Origin: a virus | Direction: 5' to 3' (one strand) | Length of the DNA: 37,564 nucleotides | IMG/VR virus record: IMGVR_UViG_3300010430_000223 | Coordinates: 1-37,564 of that record | Part shown: piece after piece, positions 13,607-20,933 of the stretch | Position numbering within the stretch: the first letter of the stretch is position 1 | Layout of the letters: each line of letters opens with the position of its first letter | Translations under genes and position numbers: made by a program | The notes under the pieces: model-generated | What the model was told of the DNA's origin: nothing | The model's input: the letters and a program-made list of their open reading frames with translations, nothing else | Databases searched by the model: none

Positions 13607-13884
13607 AATACTTACTAATACTGTTACTAATGTCAGGCTATGTTAGTGCCGATATAAAAAACGAGATACGACTACAGCAAGAAGTAATCGATCTAAATGA
13701 GTATGTTTACCAGGTGGAAAAACAGAATAATGAACTCATGCAAATAGCATTGCAGCAGGCCGAACAAATCAGCAAGTGGAAAGGTTACGCTGAAATGGTT
13801 GCTGATGAGTGTGGAAAAGGCAATAACTTTGTAGCAGTTGGCGGCAAGGTTTTTAGTTGCGAGTTGGTTAGAGTGATTGAATAG
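13603..13884 (+). CDS. Secreted coiled-coil protein, 93 aa
   Basis: A signal peptide (MKYLLILLLMSGYVSA) is followed by a coiled coil and two cysteines near the end. Export and a periplasmic coiled coil recall Rz-type spanins, but there is no retained membrane anchor or lipobox, so the role is open. It is the last gene before the terminator at 13883-13905. Confidence 0.55.
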   Translation: MKYLLILLLMSGYVSADIKNEIRLQQEVIDLNEYVYQVEKQNNELMQIALQQAEQISKWKGYAEMVADECGKGNNFVAVGGKVFSCELVRVIE

Positions 13885-13905
13885 CCCTTTAATTAGGGCT
13901 TTTTT
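13883..13905 (+). terminator. Rho-independent terminator between early and late blocks
   Basis: AGCCCT-TTAATT-AGGGCT is followed by six T. It overlaps the last codon of the secreted gene and separates the early/lysis block from the packaging genes. Confidence 0.85.
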
Positions 13906-13930
13906 ACGTCTTCAATAAATGTGGTAGAAT
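13903..13930 (+). promoter_or_regulatory. Promoter of the packaging and head operon
   Basis: TTTACG and TAGAAT lie 16 bases apart with an extended TGTGG before the -10 box. The nearly identical block AATGTGGTA is found in the promoter at 24490-24517. The -35 box overlaps the tail of the terminator. Confidence 0.55.
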
Positions 13931-13982
13931 GGGGTTAAATTAATAGTCAGTGTGACAGGGTTGCACTTATGAACGGGGTTCT

Positions 13983-14567
13983 ATGACTAGTAAGCTAACA
14001 GCAAAGCAAGAGCTTTTTTGTCAGGAGTACTTGATTGATCTTAATGCTACCAAGGCGGCAATAAGGGCTGGATATAGCGAAAAGGCAGCAAAACAGATAG
14101 CTACAGAAAACCTATCAAAACCAGTCTTGCATGAATATATTGCAAGATTAAAGCAAGAGAGGGTGAATAAAGTTCAAGTCGATGCGGCTTATGTGCTTAA
14201 TAGGCTAGTTGAAATTGATCAAATGGACTTTTTGGATATTCTTAATGATGACCATTCTATAAAGCCGCCTAGTGAATGGCCAAAGGTCTGGAGAACATAC
14301 CTATCAGCTATTGATATGGCTGAAATATGGGAAGGCTCAGGCGATGAGCGCCAGATGACTGGGATGCTAAAAAAGATCAAATGGCCTGATAAGGTTAAGA
14401 ATCTAGAACTGCTTGGAAAACATGTTGATGTGATGGCGTTTAAAGAGAAGGTTGAGGTTGATGCTACTGTGGTTCAATCTGTTATGCCTGTTCCAACTGC
14501 TGACAGTGTGGAAAGCTGGGAAGAGTCAGCAAAGAAGAATCAGGATTCAATTCTAAGCCGTGACTGA
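13983..14567 (+). CDS. terS: Terminase small subunit
   Basis: Recognises the packaging site and delivers DNA to the large subunit. The N-terminus (KLTAKQELFCQEYLIDLNAT, then AAIRAGYSEKAAKQIA) is the HTH-containing start of the Terminase_2 family. The central part is helical. It lies just upstream of the large subunit, overlapping by eight bases. The leader ending GGGGTTCT is similar to that of the scaffold gene. Confidence 0.9.
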   Translation: MTSKLTAKQELFCQEYLIDLNATKAAIRAGYSEKAAKQIATENLSKPVLHEYIARLKQERVNKVQVDAAYVLNRLVEIDQMDFLDILNDDHSIKPPSEWPKVWRTYLSAIDMAEIWEGSGDERQMTGMLKKIKWPDKVKNLELLGKHVDVMAFKEKVEVDATVVQSVMPVPTADSVESWEESAKKNQDSILSRD

Positions 14568-16113
14568 GTATAAGATAGCTATAGCGCCTCAAAGCGGGTC
14601 ACAGTCTCTTGCATTATCATGTCCTTGTAATGAGATACTTTATGAGGGTACGCGAGGCCCAGGTAAAACAGCGGCTCAGCTTATGCGCTTTCGTAGACTG
14701 GTTGGTGTTGGATACGGGCCGTTTTGGAAGGGTGTTATTTTTGACATAGAGTATAAAAACCTGGGTGACATAATAGCTCAGTCTAAAAAGCTATTCGGCA
14801 GGTTTAATGACGGTGCAAGATTCCTTAGCTCTGCAAGTGAGCTTAAGTGGATTTGGCCGACTGGTGAGGAGTTGTTGTTTAGGTATGAGCAGAAGGCTGA
14901 CGGGTATTGGAATTACCACGGGCAAGAATTTCCTTTTGTTGGTCATAATGAGCTGACAAAGCGCGGTGATTCTGAGTTTTATGAAGCTATGTTTTCTTGT
15001 ATGCGGTCATCATTCCGCCCTGTTGACTACCCAAAGCCTGACGGCTCACTATTACCACCAATTCCTTTGGAGTGTTTCAGCACTACAAACCCTTTTGGCG
15101 TTGGTCACTCGTGGGTTAAGAAGCGATTTATTGATCCGGCTCCTCGTGGGCAGGTAGTAAGAAACTCAACCACCGTAATAAATCCTCAGACTGACGAGGA
15201 GGAAGAAGTTGTGTTGACTCGCGTTGCTATCCACGGATCATGGCGTGAGAATAAGTTTCTAGACCCTCAGTACATTGCCTTCTTAATGGCAATTAAAGAC
15301 CCTAATAAAAAAGCGGCATGGGTTAATGGTGATTGGTCTATTACTTCTGGCGGTCGCTTTGATCACTTGTGGCGCGAGCATGTTCATGTTGTTCAGCCTT
15401 TTGAGATACCATCTAATTGGCATGTTGATCGCTCTCATGACTGGGGCGAATCAAAGCCGTTTAGTAACTTATGGTTTACTGAGTCTGACGGAACAGAGGT
15501 TAAAACTCCTAGCGGGGTTAAATGCTATCCTGCTGGCACTATATTTTGCATAGGTGAGTTTTACGGGTGTGAGCCTGATGAGCACAATACAGGCTTAAAA
15601 ATGAGCGCCACAAGCGTGGCTAGGTTAGTCGCAGATATTGATAAGTCCCTAATGGATAAAGAGCGCGACATTAAAAACCCAAAAGGCGAGATTAATATTT
15701 TACCGGGAATAGTAAAAGGCAAAGTAAAGCCTGGGCCAGCAGATAACGCAATTAACAACAAAGATGATGAGCAAATATCAATAGCGGATAAAATGGCAAA
15801 GCAAGGGGTGAAGTGGATTGAATCTGATAAGTCGCCCGGCTCTCGCATTAACGGGGCTGCTTTGTTGTGCGAATACCTTGAAGCCGCTTTAGAGGGTGCT
15901 GATAGTCAATCAGGAATGCCAGAAAGACCAGCTCTTTATTTCTTCAGCAATGTTCGCGGAATCATTTCTAGGTTCCCGATATTATCAAGGGACAGCAAAA
16001 AACCGGATGACATTGATACAGAGCAGGAAGACCATGATTATGATGCGCTTCGCTATCGAGTGGCTAGAAAGAAAAGGACTTACGCTCCTATCAATGTACG
16101 ATTCGGGGCTTAA
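14560..16113 (+). CDS. terL: Terminase large subunit
   Basis: Packaging motor ATPase and nuclease, 517 residues, the usual size. Walker A is visible in YEGTRGPGKTAAQL (about residues 28-41). The C-terminal nuclease region begins near HVDRSHDWGESKPFSNLW, whose aspartate is a likely metal ligand. The start is GTG 14560, overlapping the small-subunit stop. The lack of a strong ribosome site suggests translational coupling. Confidence 0.95.
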   Translation: MTEYKIAIAPQSGSQSLALSCPCNEILYEGTRGPGKTAAQLMRFRRLVGVGYGPFWKGVIFDIEYKNLGDIIAQSKKLFGRFNDGARFLSSASELKWIWPTGEELLFRYEQKADGYWNYHGQEFPFVGHNELTKRGDSEFYEAMFSCMRSSFRPVDYPKPDGSLLPPIPLECFSTTNPFGVGHSWVKKRFIDPAPRGQVVRNSTTVINPQTDEEEEVVLTRVAIHGSWRENKFLDPQYIAFLMAIKDPNKKAAWVNGDWSITSGGRFDHLWREHVHVVQPFEIPSNWHVDRSHDWGESKPFSNLWFTESDGTEVKTPSGVKCYPAGTIFCIGEFYGCEPDEHNTGLKMSATSVARLVADIDKSLMDKERDIKNPKGEINILPGIVKGKVKPGPADNAINNKDDEQISIADKMAKQGVKWIESDKSPGSRINGAALLCEYLEAALEGADSQSGMPERPALYFFSNVRGIISRFPILSRDSKKPDDIDTEQEDHDYDALRYRVARKKRTYAPINVRFGA

Positions 16114-16151
16114 CGTGCTAACATTACGAAAAACCAATATAGGCTAGATAA

Positions 16152-17531
16152 ATGGCTAATGTAAAATTCATTCATCCAGATTATGCCGCAAAGGTCGATA
16201 ACTGGGTAAAAACAAGGCTGGCATGTAGCGCTAGTGGAATTAAAGATGCCGGCGTAACTTATCTGCCAATGGCATTAGATAAAGATCAGGATAAATATAA
16301 CGCATATAAAAAGCGAGCATTGTATCTTGGTGTAACTGGTCGCACTCGGTCGGCGTTGGTTGGTGCTGCTTTCCGTGTTGAGCCTTCCTTTAGTGAAGAT
16401 TTGCCGACTCAAGCTGAGTTTGTCAGTGATGATTTTGACGGCTCAGGAATGTCGGTTGATCAAGTATCAAAGCGAATAGTAAGCGAGGTTCAAACAACAG
16501 GCCGCCATGGTTTGCTGGTTGATTTTCCTAGCCTGCCAGACGGGGTTAGCCGAGAGGAGGAAGATTCTCTTGGGGCACATCCTTATGTTGCCGCTTACAA
16601 TGCCGAGTCAATTATTAACTGGGAGGAATCCAAAGTTAATGGAAAGACTCAGTTGTCAATGGTTGTGCTAAAGGAAGTTACACAAGAGTCGGTTGGCGGT
16701 GATGAGTTCGAGAAAGAGCAGGTTGTTAGATACCGCTCATTACAGCTGATTGATGGTCTGTATGTTGTTCGCCTATGGGATGAAGGAGGCGAGCAAATAG
16801 GTGGTCCGGTAGAGCCAAGGATAAAAGGCGAGAGGCTTAACTTTATCCCGTTCTATTTCACAGGCTCGGAAGACAATAAGCCTTGCGTTGATGAAATACC
16901 GCTAGAGCCAATTGCCGAGATTAATATAGGGCATTATCGAAACTCAGCAGACTACGAGAAAAACCTTTTCATTCATTCGGGCGGCTTGATTGTCGTATCC
17001 TCCAGTATGGATGGTGCAGAATGGAATGAGGTGAATCCTAGCGGGGTTGTTGTTGGTGCTGATAGCGGCCTAAAACTAAATCAGGGCGATGGTGCAGAGC
17101 TATTGCAGCTAGACCCTGCGCAAGCTGTTGATGAGGCTATGAGGCGCAAGGAGGAGCAGATGATTGCTATCGGCGCACGACTAATTACCAGTGGCGCCAT
17201 TAACGAAACAGCGGAAGCGGCTAGAATATCCGCCAGCTCTGAGACATCAACACTATCAACCATTGTCGGCAACACAGAAGAAACAATAAACAAGGTTTTA
17301 TCTGTAATGGGCTTGGCTTTAGGCGTTGATATGCCGGTGTATAAAATGAATCGAGACTTCTTTGATTCAAGCATGACGGCTCAAGAGTTTATGGCTATTA
17401 ATGTGCTGTATGATTCTGGTCACATTGCCCAGTCAGATTTGCGCGGGATATTGCGAAAGAATGGCGTTGTTGAATCATCCAGGACTGATGCTGACATTGA
17501 TAATGAGCGCTCGCAGGCCAGTATTGTATGA
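16152..17531 (+). CDS. Portal protein, DUF4055 type
   Basis: 459 residues. The start (ADYAAKVDNWVK-like, here HPDYAAKVDNWVKTRLAC) and YKKRALYLGVTGRTRSALVG match the DUF4055 family, which serves as portal in many siphoviruses. It would form the dodecameric DNA gate at the capsid vertex. It overlaps the head morphogenesis gene by four bases (ATGA). Confidence 0.85.
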   Translation: MANVKFIHPDYAAKVDNWVKTRLACSASGIKDAGVTYLPMALDKDQDKYNAYKKRALYLGVTGRTRSALVGAAFRVEPSFSEDLPTQAEFVSDDFDGSGMSVDQVSKRIVSEVQTTGRHGLLVDFPSLPDGVSREEEDSLGAHPYVAAYNAESIINWEESKVNGKTQLSMVVLKEVTQESVGGDEFEKEQVVRYRSLQLIDGLYVVRLWDEGGEQIGGPVEPRIKGERLNFIPFYFTGSEDNKPCVDEIPLEPIAEINIGHYRNSADYEKNLFIHSGGLIVVSSSMDGAEWNEVNPSGVVVGADSGLKLNQGDGAELLQLDPAQAVDEAMRRKEEQMIAIGARLITSGAINETAEAARISASSETSTLSTIVGNTEETINKVLSVMGLALGVDMPVYKMNRDFFDSSMTAQEFMAINVLYDSGHIAQSDLRGILRKNGVVESSRTDADIDNERSQASIV

Positions 17532-18799
17532 GCGCTACCGGCTATCTAATCGACGCAACCACTAGGCACGCTATATTCGTTGAGCGATACGGACACGGGC
17601 GATATAACGACCTAGAGCCTATTCTTAATGATATGCGTGATAAGCTGGTGGCTCGATTGAGCCGCGAGGATTTGACCGACTTTCAGTTTGTGCGGGCTCA
17701 GGCTTTATTGGCTGATGTTGATGATATTCTTGCGGGCAGCTTCCAGCAGTTCGAGCTTGATCTAGGCGGCTACATTGAGGAATTTGCAGAGTATGAGGCG
17801 GGATTTAATTACCGAATGCTGCAAGGCGCTGTAAAGGTTGAGGTTGATATTCCGGCTATTGAGCAGGTCAATGCTGCTCTAAATAATACCAGCATGGTGC
17901 TAACTCAGGACAATGGCGCAGAGCAGCGCTTAACTATCCAGCAAGCTATAGAGCAATTCAGTGCTAAGAAGTCGCAAGAGGTTAGATCTCTAATTCAGCA
18001 GGGCTTAATAGGTGGCGAGACTACCGACGATATAACAAGGCAGGTCATTAATAGTGTTGAGCGAAAGATTAATAAAACCGTCAAGGCTCAAGCTAGGTCA
18101 CTGGTGTCGACTACGATTAGCGCGGCATCGAATCAGGCGCACAATCAAACAGCTAGGGCAAATAGCGATGTATTGCGAGGCGAGCAGATAATAGCGACCT
18201 TAGACAGCCATACAAGTGACATCTGTATAAGTGCTGATAAGACTATCTGGCCTGTTGACGAAGGGCCCTTTCCGCCGCTTCATTGGAATTCTTGCGCCAA
18301 GGATACTAAGGTCAGAACAAACCGAGGGCAGATTTCAATTCAAGATGTGAAAGTTGGCGATTATGCGATTACCCATAACGGCCACTACAAGCGAGTGTAT
18401 GCTGTAATGGCCAAGCCTTTTGATTCTAAAATGTTTGAGTTAGTAGATAATTTCGGTAAAAGGGTTAGGCTTACGGACTCTCACCCGGTACTTACAATCA
18501 ACGGCTGGAAGAAAGTCAGGGATATTAAAGCTGGGGACAAGATTTTTAATTATTCTAAAAAGCTTTTCACCTTTTACCACTGGTTTATCGGCTCTCTTGT
18601 TGAAGAACAAGTCCTGATCAATTCTCACAACAGTAAAACCGAGGCCGCAGAGGAATTCGTCTCTTACAGTGTCGGAAGCTTCTCTACTGGCATGTCCTCT
18701 GCCGTCAAGCTCGATGATGACATTACCACCAACAAGAAAGTCTCCAATGTATTTCTCAAGCCGTGGCTGAAACTCAAAAGAGTTATTGGACTTGGTTAG
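17528..18799 (+). CDS. Head morphogenesis protein (MuF/SPP1 gp7-like), N-part fused to split-intein N domain
   Basis: Residues 1-255 are the first part of a minor capsid protein of the Mu F/SPP1 gp7 type, ending SDICISADKTIWPVDEGPFP then PLHWNS. This family normally continues into a conserved cysteine (PPLHxNCR). Instead the frame enters an intein at Cys256 (18293): block A CAKDTKVRTNRG and block B VRLTDSHPVLTINGW, then AGDKIF. After about 90 intein residues the frame runs for 78 more codons antisense to the endonuclease gene and stops at 18799. About ten in-frame stops follow before the C-part, so the two halves are separate translation products that need trans-splicing. Confidence 0.85.
   Translation: MSATGYLIDATTRHAIFVERYGHGRYNDLEPILNDMRDKLVARLSREDLTDFQFVRAQALLADVDDILAGSFQQFELDLGGYIEEFAEYEAGFNYRMLQGAVKVEVDIPAIEQVNAALNNTSMVLTQDNGAEQRLTIQQAIEQFSAKKSQEVRSLIQQGLIGGETTDDITRQVINSVERKINKTVKAQARSLVSTTISAASNQAHNQTARANSDVLRGEQIIATLDSHTSDICISADKTIWPVDEGPFPPLHWNSCAKDTKVRTNRGQISIQDVKVGDYAITHNGHYKRVYAVMAKPFDSKMFELVDNFGKRVRLTDSHPVLTINGWKKVRDIKAGDKIFNYSKKLFTFYHWFIGSLVEEQVLINSHNSKTEAAEEFVSYSVGSFSTGMSSAVKLDDDITTNKKVSNVFLKPWLKLKRVIGLG
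18293..18562 (+). other. Split intein N-terminal domain (IntN), about 90 aa
   Basis: A HINT-fold N-half with Cys1 as nucleophile, the block A pattern and the block B TxxH (TDSHP) that assists the first N-S shift. Its length of about 90 residues is in the range of natural split-intein N-halves (gp41-1 type, about 88). The catalytic residues needed here are all present. Confidence 0.85.
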
Positions 18800-19186
18800 G
18801 ATGTCTATAAATAGAGACTCATGGAAGGTGGGATTTTTCTTTAATGTATTTTGCAGTGAGTTTAGGATTTTATCCCTGATTGCCGGATTGCGCGCTGGGT
18901 TGTTTTCCTTCATTGCTCGTGAATGCTGCTCGGCCAGTCTCTTGCTTGCCTCTAAGTTATTCATCCGCCAGTGGTCTTTTCCTTTTGGGTGCGGGCAGTG
19001 TTTTTCGTTATCCAAAAGAGACTGGCTTCTGGTTTTTGTCTTTATTCCTAGTTTTACACATCGCTTGCGAATAGTATCATTAGATAACCCATTTTCGCGC
19101 TCTATTAATCTGAGGCTTTTTCCATGAATCCAGTGATCATTTTCAACAAGCTTTATAATTTCTTCATCGGTCGTGTATTTAGTCAC
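18440..19186 (-). CDS. Homing endonuclease, Vsr/DUF559-like, antisense inside the fractured gene
   Basis: 248 residues on the strand opposite the capsid gene. The GTG start at 19186 has GGAGG seven bases upstream. The N-terminus is HTH-like (RLIERENGLSNDTIRKRCVK). A NUMOD3-like segment (MKENNPARNPAIRDKILNSL) follows, then a Vsr-type nuclease core: NPTFHESLFIDIL, RLEKYIGDFLVGG, VIIELDGRGHASR, RDEFLCGLGFTVVRIDQD. E, D and H sit as in the EDxHD/Vsr-related endonucleases described in fractured genes. The last 35 or so residues are antisense to IntN and may be incidental. It could be transcribed with the leftward cassette 20822-19500. Confidence 0.8.
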   Translation of the reverse strand: MTKYTTDEEIIKLVENDHWIHGKSLRLIERENGLSNDTIRKRCVKLGIKTKTRSQSLLDNEKHCPHPKGKDHWRMNNLEASKRLAEQHSRAMKENNPARNPAIRDKILNSLQNTLKKNPTFHESLFIDILTKSNNSFEFQPRLEKYIGDFLVGGNVIIELDGRGHASREASDTVRDEFLCGLGFTVVRIDQDLFFNKRADKPVVKGEKLFRIIKNLVPSFNIPDFLPAVDCKYRVRVRKPNPFTEIIY

Positions 19187-19513
19187 TTCTTTACCTCCAC
19201 AATCATTAGTAGTGCAGAAGCTTATTATGAAGGCTATGTTTATAATTTGTCAATAGAAGATGATGAGACGTACTTGGCAGATGATATGATAGTGCATAAT
19301 TGCCGGTCGCTTAGGGTGATGTTAGTTGAGCCTAAGTATTCAGTACCAGGCTTAGAAGGCACTAGAGCCAGCGAGTCCGGGCCTGTGTCGGCTAATTTAA
19401 GCTATAGAGGTTGGCTAAAACAACAGCCAAAAGAGGTAAGGGAGCGAGTCAATATTAAAAAGACCTACTCCCTTGCAGAGCTTGCGGCATTGGAGCCAGT
19501 TACTTTTCTTTAG
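19124..19513 (+). CDS. Split-intein C domain fused to C-part of the head morphogenesis protein
   Basis: It is in the same frame as the N-part but separated by stops. ATG 19124 has GAGG eight bases upstream, although the first 25 residues are antisense to the endonuclease start and could be spacer; the true start may lie nearer 19199. Block F (EGYVYNLSIEDDETYLADDM) and block G (IVHN then Cys) form IntC, ending at 19300. The C-extein starts with CRSLRVMLVEPKYSV and has 70 residues, giving a spliced product of 325 residues, close to SPP1 gp7 (about 308). Confidence 0.8.
   Translation: MNPVIIFNKLYNFFIGRVFSHFFTSTIISSAEAYYEGYVYNLSIEDDETYLADDMIVHNCRSLRVMLVEPKYSVPGLEGTRASESGPVSANLSYRGWLKQQPKEVRERVNIKKTYSLAELAALEPVTFL
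19199..19300 (+). other. Split intein C-terminal domain (IntC), about 34 aa
   Basis: Blocks F and G are present, with the penultimate His and terminal Asn (HN) directly before Cys+1. About 34 residues is the usual IntC size. It completes a class 1 intein with IntN at 18293-18562. Confidence 0.8.
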
Positions 19514-19703
19514 GGTAGTGGCTTAAATCCGGTAGCGGCTCAAGGCATTTTTTGGGTCGTGTTAGCTTGTCAGATAGGGGTTTTAGCACTTCAAACTTAG
19601 CTAGCGTCATAACCTCATCACCTGACTCAACCCTTTCGCAAACTCCTTGCATTGCGTAAAGCATTAGGTTTAGCTCATCATCCGTAAAAGTAAAAGTGTT
19701 CAT
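19500..19703 (-). CDS. Hypothetical protein, 67 aa (leftward cassette)
   Basis: Last gene of a leftward cassette of five. ATG 19703 follows GGGAGTATAAA and overlaps the upstream gene (ATGA); a longer frame reaches 19724. It begins MNTFTFTDDELNLMLYAMQG and is helical. It overlaps the capsid C-part stop by 14 bases, tail to tail. No family recognised. Confidence 0.6.
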   Translation of the reverse strand: MNTFTFTDDELNLMLYAMQGVCERVESGDEVMTLAKFEVLKPLSDKLTRPKKCLEPLPDLSHYPKEK

Positions 19704-19948
19704 TTTATACTCCCGTAAGTGCATGATTTTATCGATCTATTGAATACAGTCTCATTGGTATCATCCATTGCCATGTGCAAGGACGAATAAAGCGAGTTAA
19801 TATTGTCGAGGCTTCCTGAAAATAAATATCTAACGCCATTACTCATCCATAGGACAATTCGACTATCTAGATCGCTATTAAATCTATCAAAGTTAGATAT
19901 GTATTTTCCATTAAGTGTTATTCCTAAATGCTCAAATACTATTTTCAT
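19700..19948 (-). CDS. Hypothetical protein, 82 aa (leftward cassette)
   Basis: A small protein beginning MKIVFEHLGITLNGKYISNF, with a beta-rich start and a helical end. It is coupled by an ATGA overlap to the next cassette gene. Function unknown. Confidence 0.55.
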   Translation of the reverse strand: MKIVFEHLGITLNGKYISNFDRFNSDLDSRIVLWMSNGVRYLFSGSLDNINSLYSSLHMAMDDTNETVFNRSIKSCTYGSIK

Positions 19949-19963
19949 TGATATATCCTTTGG

Positions 19964-20383
19964 TTAGCTCCACATCTGATTATAAATACTAGGCTGGGAT
20001 TCTATTGCCTCTTTTTGGTGACGCTTTTCTTCTTCTTGCGTTGCTGCAATCGTCAGTTCCTTTATTTTTTTAGCTGCCTCTATTCTTTCATCTAGTTCGT
20101 ATATCCTGTGAAATCCTCTCCCGCCTATGAGCGCAAGAAAAAACGACCCGTCTTTGAAACTAACACTGATTGGTCTTGGGTCGCCATAGTGGTATCCGTC
20201 AAGCCTTTGAATAAACATTATGTCAATGCCTGTTTTGGTTGATTGGATATCTATGGTTCCTAGGTCGTCTTTTAGTTTGTGGATACCAAAGCCCAGGATG
20301 GAGACTGCTTTATCTATAAACGATGTATTAAAAGGAACGTCAGAAATACCCATTATTTCTAGTTGCCTGTCAAGATAACTCAT
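19964..20383 (-). CDS. Hypothetical protein, 139 aa (leftward cassette)
   Basis: The largest cassette gene. Beta-rich body (TGIDIMFIQRLDGYHYGDPR) with a charged helical C-terminus (EEEKRHQKEAIESQP). ATG 20383 overlaps the upstream stop (ATGA). I do not recognise it. Confidence 0.55.
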   Translation of the reverse strand: MSYLDRQLEIMGISDVPFNTSFIDKAVSILGFGIHKLKDDLGTIDIQSTKTGIDIMFIQRLDGYHYGDPRPISVSFKDGSFFLALIGGRGFHRIYELDERIEAAKKIKELTIAATQEEEKRHQKEAIESQPSIYNQMWS

Positions 20384-20529
20384 TCCTCACCCTCCAATAT
20401 AGCCAAAATCTGGCCTTTCTTCTTAATTGCCACAATCAGCCCTTGCTTATCATAAAGAAGCTCACCTTCTCGGATAGCCTCTTTGCGAACATGAAAGGAT
20501 GGCTTGCTTGGCTTTTTATTGTTTTTCAT
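20380..20529 (-). CDS. Small basic protein, 49 aa (leftward cassette)
   Basis: Begins MKNNKKPSKPSFHVRKEAIR and ends in a short beta-rich part (GLIVAIKKKGQILAILEGEE). ATGA overlaps with both neighbours show that it is part of the same translated cassette. The basic start may contact nucleic acid. Confidence 0.55.
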   Translation of the reverse strand: MKNNKKPSKPSFHVRKEAIREGELLYDKQGLIVAIKKKGQILAILEGEE

Positions 20530-20822
20530 CTGCCTTCTTCAATAATTGAAAAGTCAGCAGTTCGGCACATGTTTGTTAGTGACACCAGAAAACCTCCTAA
20601 AATCCTAGAGGCTTCTTTTATTTCAATATCTGTAAATTCATGGCTTTTATCTATCATCACCAGAGATACAAGGTCAGCGTAGGCACACTGTATTTCCATA
20701 CCAAACTGAAGTAGTTCATTTCTGATTGAATCATCTATTAATAGTTTATTAGGCACGATAAACCCCTCTAGTTTTAAATTAAATAGCTCACTATCAAAGC
20801 CTATCACCATGGTGTTTATCAT
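20526..20822 (-). CDS. Hypothetical protein, 98 aa (first gene of leftward cassette)
   Basis: First gene of the leftward cassette, mixed alpha/beta, beginning MINTMVIGFDSELFNLKLEG. The start codon lies within a perfect 12-bp palindrome TTATCATGATAA (20816-20827), a possible autoregulatory site. The ATG at 20810 is an alternative start. I see no convincing leftward promoter in 20823-20933. Function unknown. Confidence 0.55.
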   Translation of the reverse strand: MINTMVIGFDSELFNLKLEGFIVPNKLLIDDSIRNELLQFGMEIQCAYADLVSLVMIDKSHEFTDIEIKEASRILGGFLVSLTNMCRTADFSIIEEGR

Positions 20823-20862
20823 GATAATTTATCTCATGAATACCAATTATTCACCAAAACTA

Positions 20863-20889
20863 TTGACTTGACCCTTTTTTATGTATAAT
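20863..20889 (+). promoter_or_regulatory. Rightward promoter for scaffold and capsid
   Basis: TTGACT and an extended TGTATAAT lie 15 bases apart, and a second overlapping TTGACC is also present. It restores late transcription after the leftward cassette. The leader ends TGGGTTCT just before the scaffold ATG, like that of terS. Confidence 0.55.
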
Positions 20890-20933
20890 GGCCTTAACGG
20901 GGCTGGGCCTCACTATCAAAGAACTGGGTTCTA

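Noticed and set aside
14560-17531. Further inteins in the terminase or portal genes
   Set aside because: Neither contains block A/B/F/G motifs, and both have normal lengths.
18786-19127. Plus-strand ORF across the endonuclease gene
   Set aside because: It is the complement of a gene with clear nuclease motifs and a ribosome site, and it is out of frame with the intein halves.
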